From Acanthochromis polyacanthus (Eukaryota; Chordata; Actinopteri; Pomacentridae), in contig NC_067132.1 in NCBI RefSeq assembly GCF_021347895.1, forward strand, positions 7,920,338-7,984,337: a DNA stretch of 64,000 nt. Direction: 5' to 3'. The notes under the pieces were generated by a model. That model saw nothing but the letters and a program-made list of their open reading frames with translations. It was not told the DNA's origin and ran no database searches. The position numbers and the translations under genes were made by a program. Of this stretch, positions 1 through 12,500 are shown in pieces; the first letter of the stretch is position 1; each line of letters starts with the position of its first letter.

Positions 1-2101
1 TATAAAAGGAATGTCTGCTTTGAGTGACAAGTGTATGCTGTCATGACACAGTTCATTGAGCATCTTAGCTCCATTCATGCTTCAGCTCTTTGCTCATTTT
101 TAGATTCATGCCATTCAGTAAACCTATAGGTGACATCATTGAGGATTTATCCACTTTTATATGCAGGAAGTGAATGCATGACAGCTTTAAACTTCTTCCG
201 AAAGGTTTCTTTTTCATTCTAATCTACGTCATTTTTCTTTTAGCTGTTCACCATTAATACCGTTGAGGAGAGACTGCCCAGGTTGTAGGATTCATTGCAT
301 TTTACCTTCAGACTTGAGTGGATGACACGTTGTACGGCATAGATCATTTGAAACATACTGAGCCCTCATATCTCATTGGTGATCATTAGCAGATGTATGA
401 TATGAGATGTAGGGCACACGACATGAGAGACACAGCTGCAACATGTAGCACGGCTACAATAAAATATGCTGTGCACAAAGGTTGTACAATCACAGGATCT
501 AGTGAATACACAAATGATTAAACCTGCACTGTCTGCAGACGTAATCGACAGGGCCTGTCCATTACTATCTAGCTCTTTCCTCCTCCTTCGTCCTTCATTT
601 ATTAATCTGCCTCTTCATCTTTGTGAGATGTACAGTGCGTGGCATATTAGTGCACATATATTCACAAGTAGAAAACCTGCTCAGACACACAAACACTCCC
701 ACAGATGAATATTGCAACATATTTTTGTTCAGCCTCGACTGGGACACTAAGAAAACACCTGCGCTCCCAGTCCCACCTTAATGATCACTCAATGCAATGG
801 GAGAACTTTAATGGGGGCCCTGGAAGGAAGGAAGGAAGGAAGGAAGCTGCCAGCTTGCTAATTTTAGGCACTCTGCATCTCAGATGAAACGCTGGAAAAA
901 GCAGAGAGGAGGCGTGGAGAGGCGGGAAAGTTCTCTGTTTCTCACTTTCTCGACTTTCTGCATCATGTCTTTCTAACTATCATTACCCCCTGCATCCGGT
1001 ATGAGAGAGTCTCATAGCTCTTTGATTCTCTGAATCATTTCTCCCTCTCTTCCTGTTCCCAGCTTTCTCTGTCTCTTTCTCCCTTTTTCCTCCTCTCTCT
1101 TTCATTCTCACCTCCCTCCCCTTCTGACGGTACCTGAGTAAATAAACAGTGTTGTGTGGGATGCTAATTAGAGCAGGTTCAGGGACGTGATGAGCCCAGA
1201 GACAGATAAACAGCAAGGTAGGGAGGAGAAGAGAGGAGATGGAAGGGGTGGAGGTGGAGGTAACCCACCCCAAGGGCAACACAGCACAGACACAAACACG
1301 TCAGCTTAGCGGTGAAGGACAGACAAGAGTGGTTTTGGCTTTCAACCCAACTTAGGGTGGCTTTGAAGCGAAAGGCGGTAGCAGAGTAAAGTACTTTGAA
1401 GGGTCTGCGATGGAGTGAAGGGCACCAGCCGAAAACAGTGCACATGGTGGAGCTTCAGCCACAGTGAGAGGAAGAGGAACGCTGTGCAAACTTCCTTAAT
1501 GACGGCTGCTCCTAGAGACCTGGTGCGAGATCAAAAGAATATGCAGATGATCCCAACAGTTCTCCTGTTGAGGTGAAGCCTGGGCTTCTAAAAGCAGGTC
1601 AATGTGAGGCAACTTGTTTTTATTCAACATAAGATGGTCTTTCTGGGGGGAATAAGCTGCTGGATTTGCAGGTAAGAGACTAATGTTACAAAGGAGAGAT
1701 GAACACAAACAAGTATGTTCACACTTGGTGGGAACTTTTAACTCTACACTGTCGAAGTAAAAATAGAGCTTGTACCATGTAGAGGTACTTGTGTCCGCGT
1801 GCAAAAGAATCTTGGCAGTATTATCTCTTAAAATAATTAAAACAAATCTTGAGAGCGAAATTTCAGACCAGATTGAGCCCTGGTCTAAAGTCTGTCTCTT
1901 TGGACTGGACATCTGTAGCCCTTCTCCACTGCAAGAACTTTATGTCCTGTAAGATGGACTATTTTCTTGCTTGTCTCTCCACATTTTGGAGAGAGTGACA
2001 TTAGCTATGTGCCTCATTAAAAGGCTGCAGTGCAGATATATTTATGTGCTGATTGGTAGGGAAATAACGTAACTCAAGGTGGTACAGATGACAACAGGTA
2101 C
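1..2101. other. Non-coding, mostly unique DNA
   Basis: No exon or recognisable element apart from (GGAA)6. A pyrimidine-rich block at 1040-1120 (CTCTTCC/TTCCTC words) is the only compositional feature. Open frames of up to 138 codons show no protein similarity I know. Confidence 0.6.
822..846. repeat. (GGAA)n microsatellite
   Basis: Six tandem GGAA units. GGAA is the core of ETS-factor sites, though a short array like this needs no function. Confidence 0.9.
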
Positions 2102-2109
2102 ATTTATAC

Positions 2110-2701
2110 TAGAGATCAACCAACATGTTTTTCAGGGCCAATACCAGTATCGATTGTTAATAGTGAAGGAGGCTGATAACCAATATTTGGAGCCGATATT
2201 CATTTGCAGTAAAAGTGAAAATATTGGCATCAAAATTTTGAAAAATACAAACTAACACTTACCTTCATTTAAATGCCTTTAAGTATATGTTTATTTAAAA
2301 GTGCAGGGAGCTCTCAGGCTCAGCAACATGTCTTACAAAGATAAATGAAAAATTAAACAAATAATTAGCACCTGAAAGTTTTATCACTGTATTTATTTAT
2401 CATATTTAGATTATATCAGTAATCTTGTTTTAGGTGATTTACAGACATCTGAAGGAACTGCTAGGAGCAGAGCTGCCGCTTATGTTCATGTAATGTTATT
2501 GGGCTCACAGTAACATTACTAGTAGTTGTAGAGAACTGGGATGTCGTTACAATTTTAAGAGAGTTTGCCACCTTACCTTAGCCTCGAAGCACGTACATTA
2601 TCAGTCAAAAGTTTGGACACGCCTTCTCATTCAAATTAAAAAACAAGCAAATGCCAATATACATCAAAATGCTGAATATCGGTGCCAATAACTGACCCCT
2701 A
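2110..2701. mobile_element. hAT-like non-autonomous element with 8-bp target duplication
   Basis: The element runs from TAGAGATCAACC (2110) to ACTGACCCCTA (2701), short imperfect inverted ends of hAT type. The flanking octamers ATTTATAC (2102-2109) and ATTTCTAC (2702-2709) differ at one base, as expected of an old 8-bp duplication. The interior holds CCAATATTTGGAGCCGATA and AATATTGGCATCAAA, words from a widespread fish repeat, plus an internal hairpin (GTAATGTTATTG with CAGTAACATTAC, 2491-2520). No transposase is present. Confidence 0.72.
2599..2640. repeat. Solo Tc1-type end inside the hAT-like element
   Basis: ATCAGTCAAAAGTTTGGACA followed by CGCCTTCTCATTCAA is the familiar end of a fish Tc1 MITE. 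No partner end is found within the hAT-like element, so this is a truncated end or a chimeric internal piece. Confidence 0.55.
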
Positions 2702-2709
2702 ATTTCTAC

Positions 2710-5700
2710 CTCAGGAACTTGCGCCACAGGTGAACAGGACTCCTTCTTAAATTTAGTTCCTCTATATATGGTTCCATTAGGGGTCCAAAGGGTCTAAATG
2801 AAACTCAGTGGAGATGCATATTGCCTTAATGAATGTCACTGACAATGATCAGGATGGAGCAGCCCAAGAGATTTTACAACCAAGTGATTGAAGTCCAGGC
2901 TTTGCTGTCCATTTCTGCAGAGTACTGAAGTCAGTGGGAATTTGACTTTTGATACGTCAGCAGTCCAATTTGCTTAATGTATCCAGGGCACAAAATTGTA
3001 ATCAGCACATCAACCCACTTAGTCATTTTTCATATTGCTAAACTGCATGCATTGTGCTAATTGTTTGGCAGTGCATGGTATCTGAAATTATTCCAGAAAC
3101 TGTGTGCTGTGATAATCTTTGTTATAATGTAACGGCACATTTGCTTGATCAATCACAATCATCAGCCCAGCCACTAAGCCCTGAAAGTACATGGAACTTG
3201 CATGTTTTATCACCTGCTGTACAATACCAAAATTTCATAGCAGAAACTGGATGCCAAAGCAGCCAGAGAACAGTTGGAACAAAAGGAATAGCAGTGAACA
3301 GTACTTGTACATATTTCAAATAACATGTTTCACTGTTGCTAAGTTCCTGCAGAAGTAACTAGCAACTGGACTCAAATGTTTCACAAATTAATTTTAAGAC
3401 ATATAATTGAAAGGCCTCGGTGCTCTCTCTGTAAAATACACTCTTTCCCTCTACTGAAAGGAACATGTTTAGGTGCTGCGTAATTTAAACAGTCAGTATT
3501 CAGAGAACAGAAATATCTGCAAGTGATTTGAACATTTCTCGTGAAAATGTCTGACTTTACATGAATTTTGACTAAATTATGGGTACTATCCCAGCCTGTA
3601 AGTATTCAATGCAAGAAAAATACTTTTTTTCCCCAAACAAAATGCAGCAATTTTGCCCTCTAGATGATTGATGCACACAATAAATATTTCTGAAACTGTA
3701 GCACATAGTTATCTGTAATTATTGGTATTCTAATTATTATTGCTGTAGTAGCTGAGCTGCTCCAGTGGAGTATCTCAGTGGCAGACAGTGCTGTGCTTTA
3801 GTAGAAATCTTCCAGGAGGGACAAAATATTTAAACAGAAACACAGCTGGACTCAACTGAAAAAAAAAAAAAAACAGTGTGAATACTCTGTTGCCATTATC
3901 TGGCTAAATAAACTCCTAAAACATGTCACTCAGCCTCAGTCTTTGTCTAGAGTCCATAAATTGAGCATCTGCTAAGGTGTCTTTGTTGGGTTATTAAAAC
4001 AGCAGCAAATGCTGTCTGGCAGCATCAAAGCCAGCCTTGGACCGTAATGATCAGTGATGCTGCTGTTAAATTAACTAGACGTGTGCACTGTTCACTCTAA
4101 TAGGACGGATTTCGCTCCACTTGCAGATGAAGAAAAGAGAGGCAGTGGACCAGGTAGAACAGAGGAGAAGAGACAATATGGAAAAGATGTTAAAATTGCT
4201 TGCAGCCACTGCTTTACCAAGAGACAATGTTAGCAGATCATGTAAACGCAATCTTTAATGATGCTCAGAGATGTTTCATGATTAAAAGACATCCCAGATG
4301 AGGGCCAGATTGGTAATGACAGGGGCAGGGGAAACCTTGCCGTTACAAGGACTTGCATAAGCTTTTAATCTCACATTAAGTCTGGCACAAACACTGATGG
4401 AGAGATGAGAGGGAGGAAGGTAGGAAGGATCACCGTATATCTAAGAGACTGGAGGAGAGGGGAATAGAGGGAAATGTGATGGCTGAATAGATGAGCTATT
4501 TTTATAATGAGGTCAGCGTGAGCTGTGGGATTTCATTCTCCTGGGAGATACACACACACTCAGAGGAACTGTGGCGATGCATCACTCCTGCTGAGTAGGG
4601 CTGCCTCAGTCCACAGGAGAGACCTACCCAGATGTCAGAGTGAGGATTTCAGGGATTTTTGTCATAACTTGATTGGTCAGGGCATACTTATTTCCTGTCT
4701 TTACTATGAAATGAGAGCTCATGGTTAATTATGGAACAAAGCTAGCAGTTTCTCATCTTCCCTTTGCTACAGAACAAACAGATTTGTCCACTATAATGTC
4801 TCCTATTGTATGTAATACTGCAAAAAGTAATTCCAGAACACAGCAACAACCTCAATCCACCATCCAATAGCATTTTCTTGGGAGCAATTTCTGATTTAAG
4901 GTTTATAGTTGTGCCTTGTGACTATTTTCTGTCAATATGCATGATTATTTATGTTGATACAGCATTACTTACATTGATACTTAGATTTAGTATTTTTCAT
5001 GCTGCACCTGAATACGGTAGGTATAGTCGAGCGTTAAAGGTTTTTAAGAGATATTTTTAAGTTATCTGCTCTTCTCTTGCTGTGACACTTGAGTTTCTGT
5101 GTGAGGGATCAAAAAAGTTTGTCTTATCTAAAAACGACTGACATTCACCCAAAGTGTTTACCGATTGGATGATCCTTCCTCCTCAGCTGCTCCCTCCTCT
5201 TCCTCTCTCTGGATGGTGCCCGGGTCGTGGTCCCGTCCCCCTCTCTCCATACACCCCCTGTGAATACATCACACATTAATGATCAAATTGTTGACAAAAA
5301 CAACAGCAAACACTGCAACTGATTTAATGTAGAATTATTAAAGAGGCCCAAAGCTCCCAGCATTAGCCCTCTGAACCCCAGGCAATTTCTGGCTGTTTTT
5401 TGATCCTGTCACATATTTCTTTACTTCAGGTTTGTTTATCACTGCAATCTGAAATCCTGCACCTCTATGGAAGCAGCACAATCCCGATCAGGAGACGGGT
5501 GGTGTCAAAAATGGTGACTATGTACTATAGATATACTACTGTTCACTTTTTTAAAACACAGCTTGCAGCTCAGCCCAGTTGAGATAAAAAGACCCTGAAT
5601 ATTTGTCACATGACTGTTGGTTGCAGCTTATTCAGAAACAGTTGAATGAAAGTGAAAAATGATTTCATTAATTATTCAACTATTTAAGTTGACACCAGTG

Positions 5701-6834
5701 CCCATCACCCAACTTTCAGCCACTGATAGCAAAGTCTGACCAGTCAGCTAACCCCAGTTAAAGCCAAAACCCTGTCAAAGTAATCATTTCTTATAAATAC
5801 CCCCAAACTGAATTGATCTTAACAAAGCTGACCATGCCACCTGAATGAAAAGCTCATTACCTGGGGCTGGCTTGTGTCTTAAGGACCATTAATCAGCACT
5901 CAAGTGGAAAATTAGCTACAGCAGCTAGCAGGTTAGTTCAGCTTCATCTCACAGTGTTGTGATTCTAAAGATGTTCTCAGACAAACACACAACTCTATAA
6001 AGAGTTAAAACATGTTTTGGTGCTTTGTGTCACCACTGAGCTCCAGGATGGACAATGAAAGGGAGACCATACATGAGTTGTAACATAAACTGCATGTTTA
6101 AAATAAGAGGGAAATTAAGGTAAGTACAACCAAAATCCTACAAGACGGAAGCCAAAAGCAAGACAATGGCTGACTGCCACCACCTTCTTTTTATTTTATT
6201 TTTTTGCCAGTCCAGGTGAGCTGAATCCCCATGACTTCACCCAACAGACATCTGCAGGAGTACGCCTGCTCAGAAGGTACTCATGTCTTTGAAGCTTAAG
6301 GAATCAAGCTAGCTAGAAATTAGCTGAGCTCATGAGAAGCTGAGGGTGAACGTGACTGAGCGAAAGGTCGGGGCAGCAGGGACAACCCCACTGTCAAGAA
6401 AACTACAACTGTAAACTATAAGCAATTAGGGGCAAAGGAGCATTCTGAAATAACAAAAACTGTGATATTAACATAGAAAAATGATGTTAAATGTTTAGAA
6501 TAATGAGTTGAGCTTTAATATTTTACTAAGTTATTTTATAATTATTATTTCTCCAATATGTTTTACTTTGTGTTTTAATGATCATTTCTCTCTCGACATC
6601 TTATTTATTAGTTTAATATGAACTAGTTGAATCTCATTAAAAAGCACCAAAAAGATGGTGTTTACACTCTGTTTCCATGCATTCAATCGAGGAACATTAA
6701 TATAGTCCATATATTTTAGTAAATAGGAGAGGCGACCTCTCATGTTATCTATCAGCATATAAAGAGTAAAATGATGCGATGGATGCATACAGCAGCGACA
6801 TGGTTTACACACTCTCTGCATGGCCTGTTTCACA

Positions 6835-6836
<2 letters not shown>
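2710..6836. other. Non-coding, AT-rich unique DNA
   Basis: I see no gene, RNA or transposon with clear ends. A short A run at about 3860 and frequent TTAATTA words are all that stands out. Confidence 0.55.

Positions 6837-6911
<75 letters not shown>
6837..6911. repeat. (CA)n microsatellite
   Basis: A pure CA array of 75 bp. Open frames across it in both strands encode only His-Thr or Val-Cys runs and are artefacts. Confidence 0.97.
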
Positions 6912-6913
<2 letters not shown>

Positions 6914-7169
6914 TCAACAAACTCTCTCTTTTGCAGTCCCTTGCTCTCTCTAAATGCCTGTCGCTTCGGCCCTCCATTAAGCTGAGCGAGTGCTCGTTTA
7001 GCCAACAGTGTCTCGGCAGTTGGGGACGCAGGCTGCCCACTCAGTCAGATCCAGCTGTATTAAATAAATAAGGAGCGCTCTTCTGTGTAAATTATTCATT
7101 TAACACGCCTTATCCTCTTCCAACAACCTTGTTAGAGCAACTCAGGAGTGGAGAGGGGGTGAGGACGGC

Positions 7170-7190
7170 GGGGGGGGGGGGGGGGGGGGG
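7170..7190. repeat. Poly(G) run of 21
   Basis: Twenty-one consecutive G follow a G-rich stretch (7150-7169). Runs like this form G-quadruplexes and are error-prone in sequencing, so the exact length is uncertain. Confidence 0.9.
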
Positions 7191-9216
7191 AGCAGAGGGG
7201 AAGAGGCAGACACCGCAGCTCATGTGCGACTCAGCAGAACCTGTGGTGCATCTCTAAGCTCTCTGGGCGTTCAGTCGTAGGGGGGCTAATTCGCTCTGAC
7301 ACCTCCTTTGTTTCAGGCGGAAAAGAGCTGCATACACACAGCTACACATTTGCTCACATGCACACATTCTTTGGCACACACTGACATACACAAACTTAGA
7401 GGGAAAGAGCACAAGAAAGGAATTTTTAGTGCATATTCATAGAATAATCATTCTAGTTGTCTGGATAAATTATTGAGAAATGGGAGTCCAGGACACGCGA
7501 TGCTGGAATGTAGGCGCTGTTTTTTGTGCTGCCTGAACTCAAATCAGACAACACAGCAAGTCATCCACTCTAAACAACCTGATTCTAATGAAGCAGGATG
7601 GGGACCAATAGAAAAATGCCTATCTTCAACAAAACCGCTGTCGTGGATATTAACCTTGAGAATAAATGCAGGACAGTAAAGAGCACCTAATGTCTGTAGA
7701 ATATATTCATGGCATGGCTAAAAGAGACATTTATTTAAGCTGAATTAGGGTGTACAATAAGCATCCATAGCTGTGCATATACACACGCTATTTATTTTAA
7801 TATTGAAGATCACGTTGAGGGAAAGGCTCTTCACTTTCACCTCTGCAAAGTCAGAAACCAAACAGCTTCCAAACTTAATTCCTAATGCCTAAATACCCCA
7901 TTAATGCTTCAGTACTAAGCTTCAAAGTATATTGTAATTCTTTCCAGGTATGGGGGAATTAAAAGTAAAAGCAGTCTTTCAGTTAACACGATTAACCTGG
8001 AACTTCAACTTCTGCTCAGATCATCAATCACAGTGAAGGCAGATTGTACGAAAGGAGGCTTACATTTAAAAATGAAATAAGGCTACCTTTTTTTTTTTAT
8101 TACCACACACTGCAGGCCAGAACTAGACTGACTTTGGTGACTGCCAGTCGGGCTTAAAGTTCCAAATCTCACGCCAAACCACAGCTGAATCAGACTGGGA
8201 ATTTCAACAGCGACTTTACAGATCCCAGATCAGCCCTGCACAGACCGACCTGCTCTCTCTCTCCCTCTGACTCCAGTGTTCAGCCCCAGAGCGGGAGGTT
8301 GTTATGTCAACTCTGACAGTGCTCATTACCAGCCTCTAAGCTCTGAATTGGAGTTAACAGGCTTTGGCCCAGGCAGAGGCCAGCTAGACCCGGCTGGTAC
8401 AATAGCATCAGTGTGTGTGTATGTGTGCACGTATGTGCTGAGAGTTAATCACAAAACACTCTTTCATTTCTAAATCACACCCCGAGGCCACAGTACATTA
8501 CAGAGGCACTGATACGCAATGTGCAATGACATCTACTGCTTATTTTCATTCTCACTCACAACCTCCTCCGTATGAGGACTGATCACAGCATCGCGCTGCC
8601 AAAAAGCTTCTGTTTGAGTTTATGCATGTGCTGCTGCTGCTGTGTTGTATTTCTGTTTTATCACAGACAGTTTCTCCGTGAGCGCTCCAAGAGTGTGACA
8701 CAAGGCAGTTGAATGAAATAAACATTATTCACATACGGTTTTGCATGTCATAAAATAAGTGTACAGAATAATTTTGTATTTTACAATGGAAAGCATGTAA
8801 CGGAAGTGGCTTTCAACCTACAAGTTTTACATTTGCAGGTTGCAGATTGCGTACAAGTGGGATTATCCAACTGGTTCTACACATGCAAACCTGCATCACC
8901 TGCAGGAAAGGAAAACAACAGCAGTCAAGACCTGCAGATTTATATTGGATGGTGTTCACTGACCTTTCCATAAGCATCGGATACTGATATTCATTTACGC
9001 CAAGCCAGCGACAAGATTACACTGGTTTTTGATTCTATTAAGATGGTTATGATCAACAAGTTTCAGCTCCTTTTGCATGCAAATTTTACCATTAGACTCC
9101 TCTTCAAAACAGTGCAAGCCCCACATGCTCCATATGAATGCTCAGCTGAGAGACAGAGTCCTGCTGAGGAGAGAGCTGAGGGTCATATTTAGTTTTTGAC
9201 AAATATTAGCAATATA
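7191..9216. other. Non-coding unique DNA
   Basis: No recognisable gene. 7200-7330 is GC-richer with TTTGTTTCAGGCGGAAAAG; there is no supporting coding frame for an exon. A short GTGTGT run lies near 8412. Confidence 0.5.
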
Positions 9217-9586
9217 CACTACCGTTCAAAAGCTTGGCATCATTTAGAAATGTCCTTAATTTTGAAAGAAAAACTTTTTTTTCAATGACGTTAACACTAA
9301 ATTAATCAGAAATACAGTCTAGACATTGCTAATGTGGTAAATGACTATTCTAGCTGGAAACAGCTGATGTTTAACGGAATATCTACATAGGAGTACAGAG
9401 GAACATTTCCAGCAACCAATGCTGGAAATGGGTCTGCATTTACATGTTCTAATGGCATATTGTGTTAGCTAATGGTGCTGACTGATGATAATTGATAATT
9501 GATGATTAGAAAACCCTTGTGCAATTATGTTAGTACATGGAAAACAGGAAATTGCCTGGGCGACCCCAAACTTTTGAACGGTAGTG
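9217..9586. mobile_element. Tc1-type MITE (CACTACCGTTCAAAAG ends)
   Basis: This 370-bp element starts CACTACCGTTCAAAAGCTTGG and ends ..CCCAAACTTTTGAACGGTAGTG, giving inverted ends of roughly 25 bp with one or two mismatches. TA precedes the left end (9215-9216). The end sequence is a very common fish Tc1/mariner terminus. No transposase similarity is seen inside, so it is non-autonomous. Confidence 0.82.
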
Positions 9587-12500
9587 CAACTGATCACAAA
9601 ACATGAAGAATTGAACTGATTGCACAGACAGGCGACATTCTCAGTAAACTTGCTGCTTCAGAAAACACTGCAGGCATTACGTTGATGACTGCACAGTCCA
9701 CCATGCATTAAAAAGTCCACAGAGAGCGCTGTGTTTTCTATTTATGCCACATGGACGTTTATGGGCCTAATGAATGAATTATCTTTATTTACAATGCACT
9801 TTTTACAACAGAGCTGCCTTTATGATTCATTGCACATACACTAAAATAGATAATGTTGACAGAACTATGTTATATTTAGGCCACGTTTAAGTCACACACT
9901 GTAATTTTACAGTTTATAATATCCTCGAACACTTAAGTACATTTTGACATTGACCAGTTAGGCAAATTTATGTCAACTGCCTGAAAACGCATCTTAATTA
10001 AAAAAAAAATTAAAAATGTTGCAATGAAACCTCTTGCAGTAACATAGATGACTTAATAACATATGTATGTTTTTCTACATCACATTTTTTTCTACAGTTT
10101 ACATGTTTGAGTAACTTTCTCTCGCTTAGTGTGTAACAAAGTGAATGTTGTACCAATTTACTGCTGACAGCTATATAGTACATTAGCAGAAGAAAATAGA
10201 GCAGAAAGATGTCACCCAGAAGGAAAGTTAAGATAGTTAGGATATCAACAAATAAACAAAAATAATAAGTATGGTTTAATGCTTCACAACAAAAGTCATG
10301 ATTGGTCAGGACCGTGTGGGTTAAAACGCACAAGAAGACTTTTTCTCCATTACAATAACGGTCTGCATGTTTACAATTGGGCATGCAAACTCATCACAAT
10401 ATGCATTAATTAATATTAGTGTATAAGATGGAATACTGGCAACAGAGTTTGCAAGGAAATGTTGGGTTTTTGCAGTGAAAATATTTCTACAAGTGGGCAT
10501 CACACCTGGAGCTTTTCCTACACTGGCTGGCTGTTTCATATTCTTGTAGAAAACTGTTAATGCGTGATCCAAATAAGGATTGGCATAAAAAATATTCACA
10601 GCTTAATGTATCAACAAACAAAGACAGTGTATATAATTGTTTTGAAGCATTAGCATTTACCCGAGTCTGTCAGGTTTTCAGAAATGAAAGCAGCACTGAG
10701 CGGCCTCTAGAAACAGACTGTAACTGTCAGTGTGTACGGCTGAATGCTGTTCAGTGTCTGCTGGCTCTAATGCTGCAGGTGTCTCAGCAGGCCTTGTTGG
10801 TATGCCCCGGCCTCCTCTTCCCCTCCCCTCTCAGGGCAGAAACCACCTCACGATGTCAGTGTGTGATTACACTTGATTAAGGCTTTCCACTTCAAACACT
10901 CCTGATGTTTATACAGTCCCTGATATGGCAGATGGGATAAAGAGCAGGTACGGCCTCGTGTTTGTGTCGTGTGCGTGTGTATTTGTGTGTTTGCCTCGAT
11001 GGGTCAATGGATGTCATTAAATCCAGGCTTTGTGGACATTCAGTACACTAAATTTAATGATATCCTGAATGCCATATAATAGCTGCTTCTTTTCTCTACT
11101 TCTACCTGGGCCTACACAAACCATGCAGTGTTGTTTAACATTCAGAACGAGTGCAGCTCATAGGCAGAGGTGGGGAGGAGAATGGATCATTTCTTCAAAG
11201 CTTACTTAAAAGCTTTGGTGGTTTTGCTACAGGCACTGGAAAAGCTATTACCAAAACATTTTAAAAGTCCAATTTCTATGTCAGTGTTTTGTTGGACGAG
11301 AGGAGCCAAAATCTCATTAGTCATTTATTGATTTGATTTATGCTCTATACCATCAATTCTACTGTATGTCTAAACTTGGGCGGGGCCAAAGACCTTTACC
11401 TTGTTTTATAAACAAGCTGCTTTTCAATATTTTCCTAATCTTCAAGCAGAATGAGAAGGACAAAAGTGCGAGGTGTCCCACAGCTGCAGCACTGGAGCCT
11501 AAATTAGCCTAGACCACATGAAAAGCTGTCGTCTCTATTCCAGGCCGGGGCGGGAAAATTACAGCCCTTCTCTCTCTACTCTAGCATTAAACCTCAATTA
11601 GTGCACAAGTATACTGATGATGTCATCACTGAGGGACCCAAGAGCCTTGGAAATAAGGGGTGCTTCACTTTACAGCAGCAGACGCACACAACGGAGCCAC
11701 CTCAAACTTCCAGGTCTTTTCTCTCAGCAGCTCAGAAACTCCATCCATCTGGTGAGAAATAAGATGATGTTCTTGCGATATGGCTTGGAAAAAAACAAAA
11801 GCACAAGAACTTGTGGCCTGGTTTGGCTAAATTTACCAGGAATTTTAATCCTGAGTCGTGACTGGAGTTTTCCCAAGAGAAAAGAGGTCAGCGAGGTAGG
11901 ACAAGAAAAACTCTGGTTTGACCCCCAGTGACCTGGCAGGAGACAGAAGAGGAGGAGGATGAGGAGGAGGAGGGTGACGGGGCCTGGCTCCTATCCAAAC
12001 ACTGACATGAGTGTTTCTACTGCCCTGCCCTCAGCAAACCAGTTATATTACACAACAAACTTACAGAATCACCGGAAGAAATTGAACTCACTGCTGCAAA
12101 AACTGAGCTACACTTAGGCATTTGAGGTTTACCGACATTTTAGAAACCAAATCAAATGAAGCTTTATTGTCATATCAGTTGAGATAGCGTTTCTCCAGGA
12201 TTCTAAAACCAGACCAGCAGCTTCGTATTCTGACTGCTTGTGGAATGAAGCTGTTTATCAGTCTGGTGGTTCTTCTATAATATATGTATTTTACCTTATA
12301 TTACAATTACTCAGCTTTATTTATTATTGTCACCATGAATTTGAGCATAATTTTTATTACTGATACCAACTGGATATGATATTTGAAATCTTAACAGTAC
12401 AGAGCAATTATTCAAAACTTTTGTGTGCAATTATAAAAAACCTTTATTACCCAGTTCAGTATCTGTTCTGATGAAACTATGACAAAGCATTAGGCTAGCA

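Noticed and set aside
6582..7071. Overlapping open frames across the CA array
   Set aside because: Their length comes from a dinucleotide repeat without stops; the translations are His-Thr or Val-Cys runs on both strands.
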